Shown: positions 7,154 to 7,520 of the stretch, piece after piece
How positions within the stretch are numbered: position 1 is the stretch's first letter
Layout of the letters: each line of letters starts with the position of its first letter
DNA from: Spirochaetota bacterium
GTDB lineage: Bacteria; Spirochaetota; UBA4802; UB4802
Direction: 5' to 3'
Assembly (NCBI GenBank): GCA_029548025.1
Contig: JAKPOE010000056.1
Location: 1-7,520, forward strand
Length of the DNA stretch: 7,520 nucleotides
The notes under the pieces: generated by a model
The model's database searches: none
Seen by the model: the letters and a program-made list of their open reading frames with translations, nothing else
What the model was told of the DNA's origin: nothing
Position numbers and translations under genes: made by a program

Positions 7154-7520
7154 ATGTTTTACCTCATTGGTGATATTCACGGGCACTTCAAAAAATTGTC
7201 CCATCTTGTGGATAAAATTAAAAAATATTTAACTCTTGATGATAGTCTCGTTTTTCTGGGAGATTATATTGATCGCGGATATCAATCATTTGAGGTTATT
7301 GATTATCTGGTAAGTTTGAAAGATGATTATAATACAATTCTTTTAAAAGGAAATCATGAAGACATGTTTTTAAATTATCTAAAAGGGTATGATGTATCAA
7401 TATTCATGTATAATGGGGGACATGCAACAATACAGTCATATGAAGAAAATATTGGTGCTTTAACATTACCACAATCACATAAAAACTTTTTTAACAGTCT
7501 TAAACTGTATTATGAAACTG
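7154..7520 (+). CDS. PPP-family metallophosphatase (Ser/Thr protein phosphatase-like), 3' end outside the window
   Basis: This is a calcineurin-like phosphoesterase with a two-metal active site, probably cytoplasmic since no signal peptide is seen. All three N-terminal PPP motifs are present in order and spacing: GDIHG (6-10), GDYIDRG (36-42) and GNHE (66-69). Asp7, His9, Asp37 and Asn67 are the expected metal ligands, and Arg41 and His68 are expected in phosphate binding and catalysis. The later NGGHATIQSY (87-96) fits the bacterial branch of the family. Only 122 codons lie inside the window; family members are usually about 200-250 residues. The start lies one base after the lipoprotein stop (TAA-A-ATG) with no well-placed Shine-Dalgarno, so translation may depend on re-initiation. 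The substrate could be a phosphoprotein or a dinucleoside polyphosphate; the visible part does not discriminate. Confidence 0.93.
   Translation, partial: MFYLIGDIHGHFKKLSHLVDKIKKYLTLDDSLVFLGDYIDRGYQSFEVIDYLVSLKDDYNTILLKGNHEDMFLNYLKGYDVSIFMYNGGHATIQSYEENIGALTLPQSHKNFFNSLKLYYET

Overview
The window reads as an ordinary AT-rich bacterial chromosomal segment, compactly coded and without RNA genes, insertion sequences, CRISPR arrays or phage genes that I can see. The lineage cannot be fixed from the sequence. A spirochaete or a similar Gram-negative-type lineage would fit. The reasons are two lipoprotein signal peptides with atypical lipoboxes (Cys-Phe-Ser-Cys and Phe-Phe-Ser-Cys), and a dipeptide-type permease with a long extracytoplasmic insert ending in a Pro-Pro-Ile-Pro-Tyr-Ser stretch. 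This is inference, not proof.

Left part (1-1136, minus strand): the 5' portion, about 378 codons, of purB, encoding adenylosuccinate lyase of purine synthesis. It runs off the left edge. A 182-bp AT-rich spacer (1137-1318) separates it from a rightward run of genes and should hold both divergent promoters. It contains a perfect 8-bp inverted repeat just upstream of purB.

Right part (1319-7520, plus strand): six genes read in one direction. They are a sodium:alanine/glycine symporter of the AGCS family, a lipoprotein peptide-binding protein (SBP_bac_5 family), two dipeptide/oligopeptide-type ABC permeases, a lipoprotein resembling DUF6599 proteins, and the start of a PPP-family metallophosphatase. 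The first gap is 42 bp. After that the genes overlap or nearly touch: 1-nt overlap, 4-nt overlap, 29-nt overlap, then a 1-nt gap. The binding protein through the phosphatase therefore look like one translationally coupled unit, possibly including the symporter.

The logic is nutrient uptake. The binding protein would hand peptides, or a similar solute, to the two-permease channel, and the symporter would import small amino acids with sodium. No ATPase gene (OppD/OppF type) is present; in this position the permeases are followed by an unknown lipoprotein and a phosphatase. That unusual tail is the most interesting aspect of the window. I found no clear evidence of a wholly new biological system.
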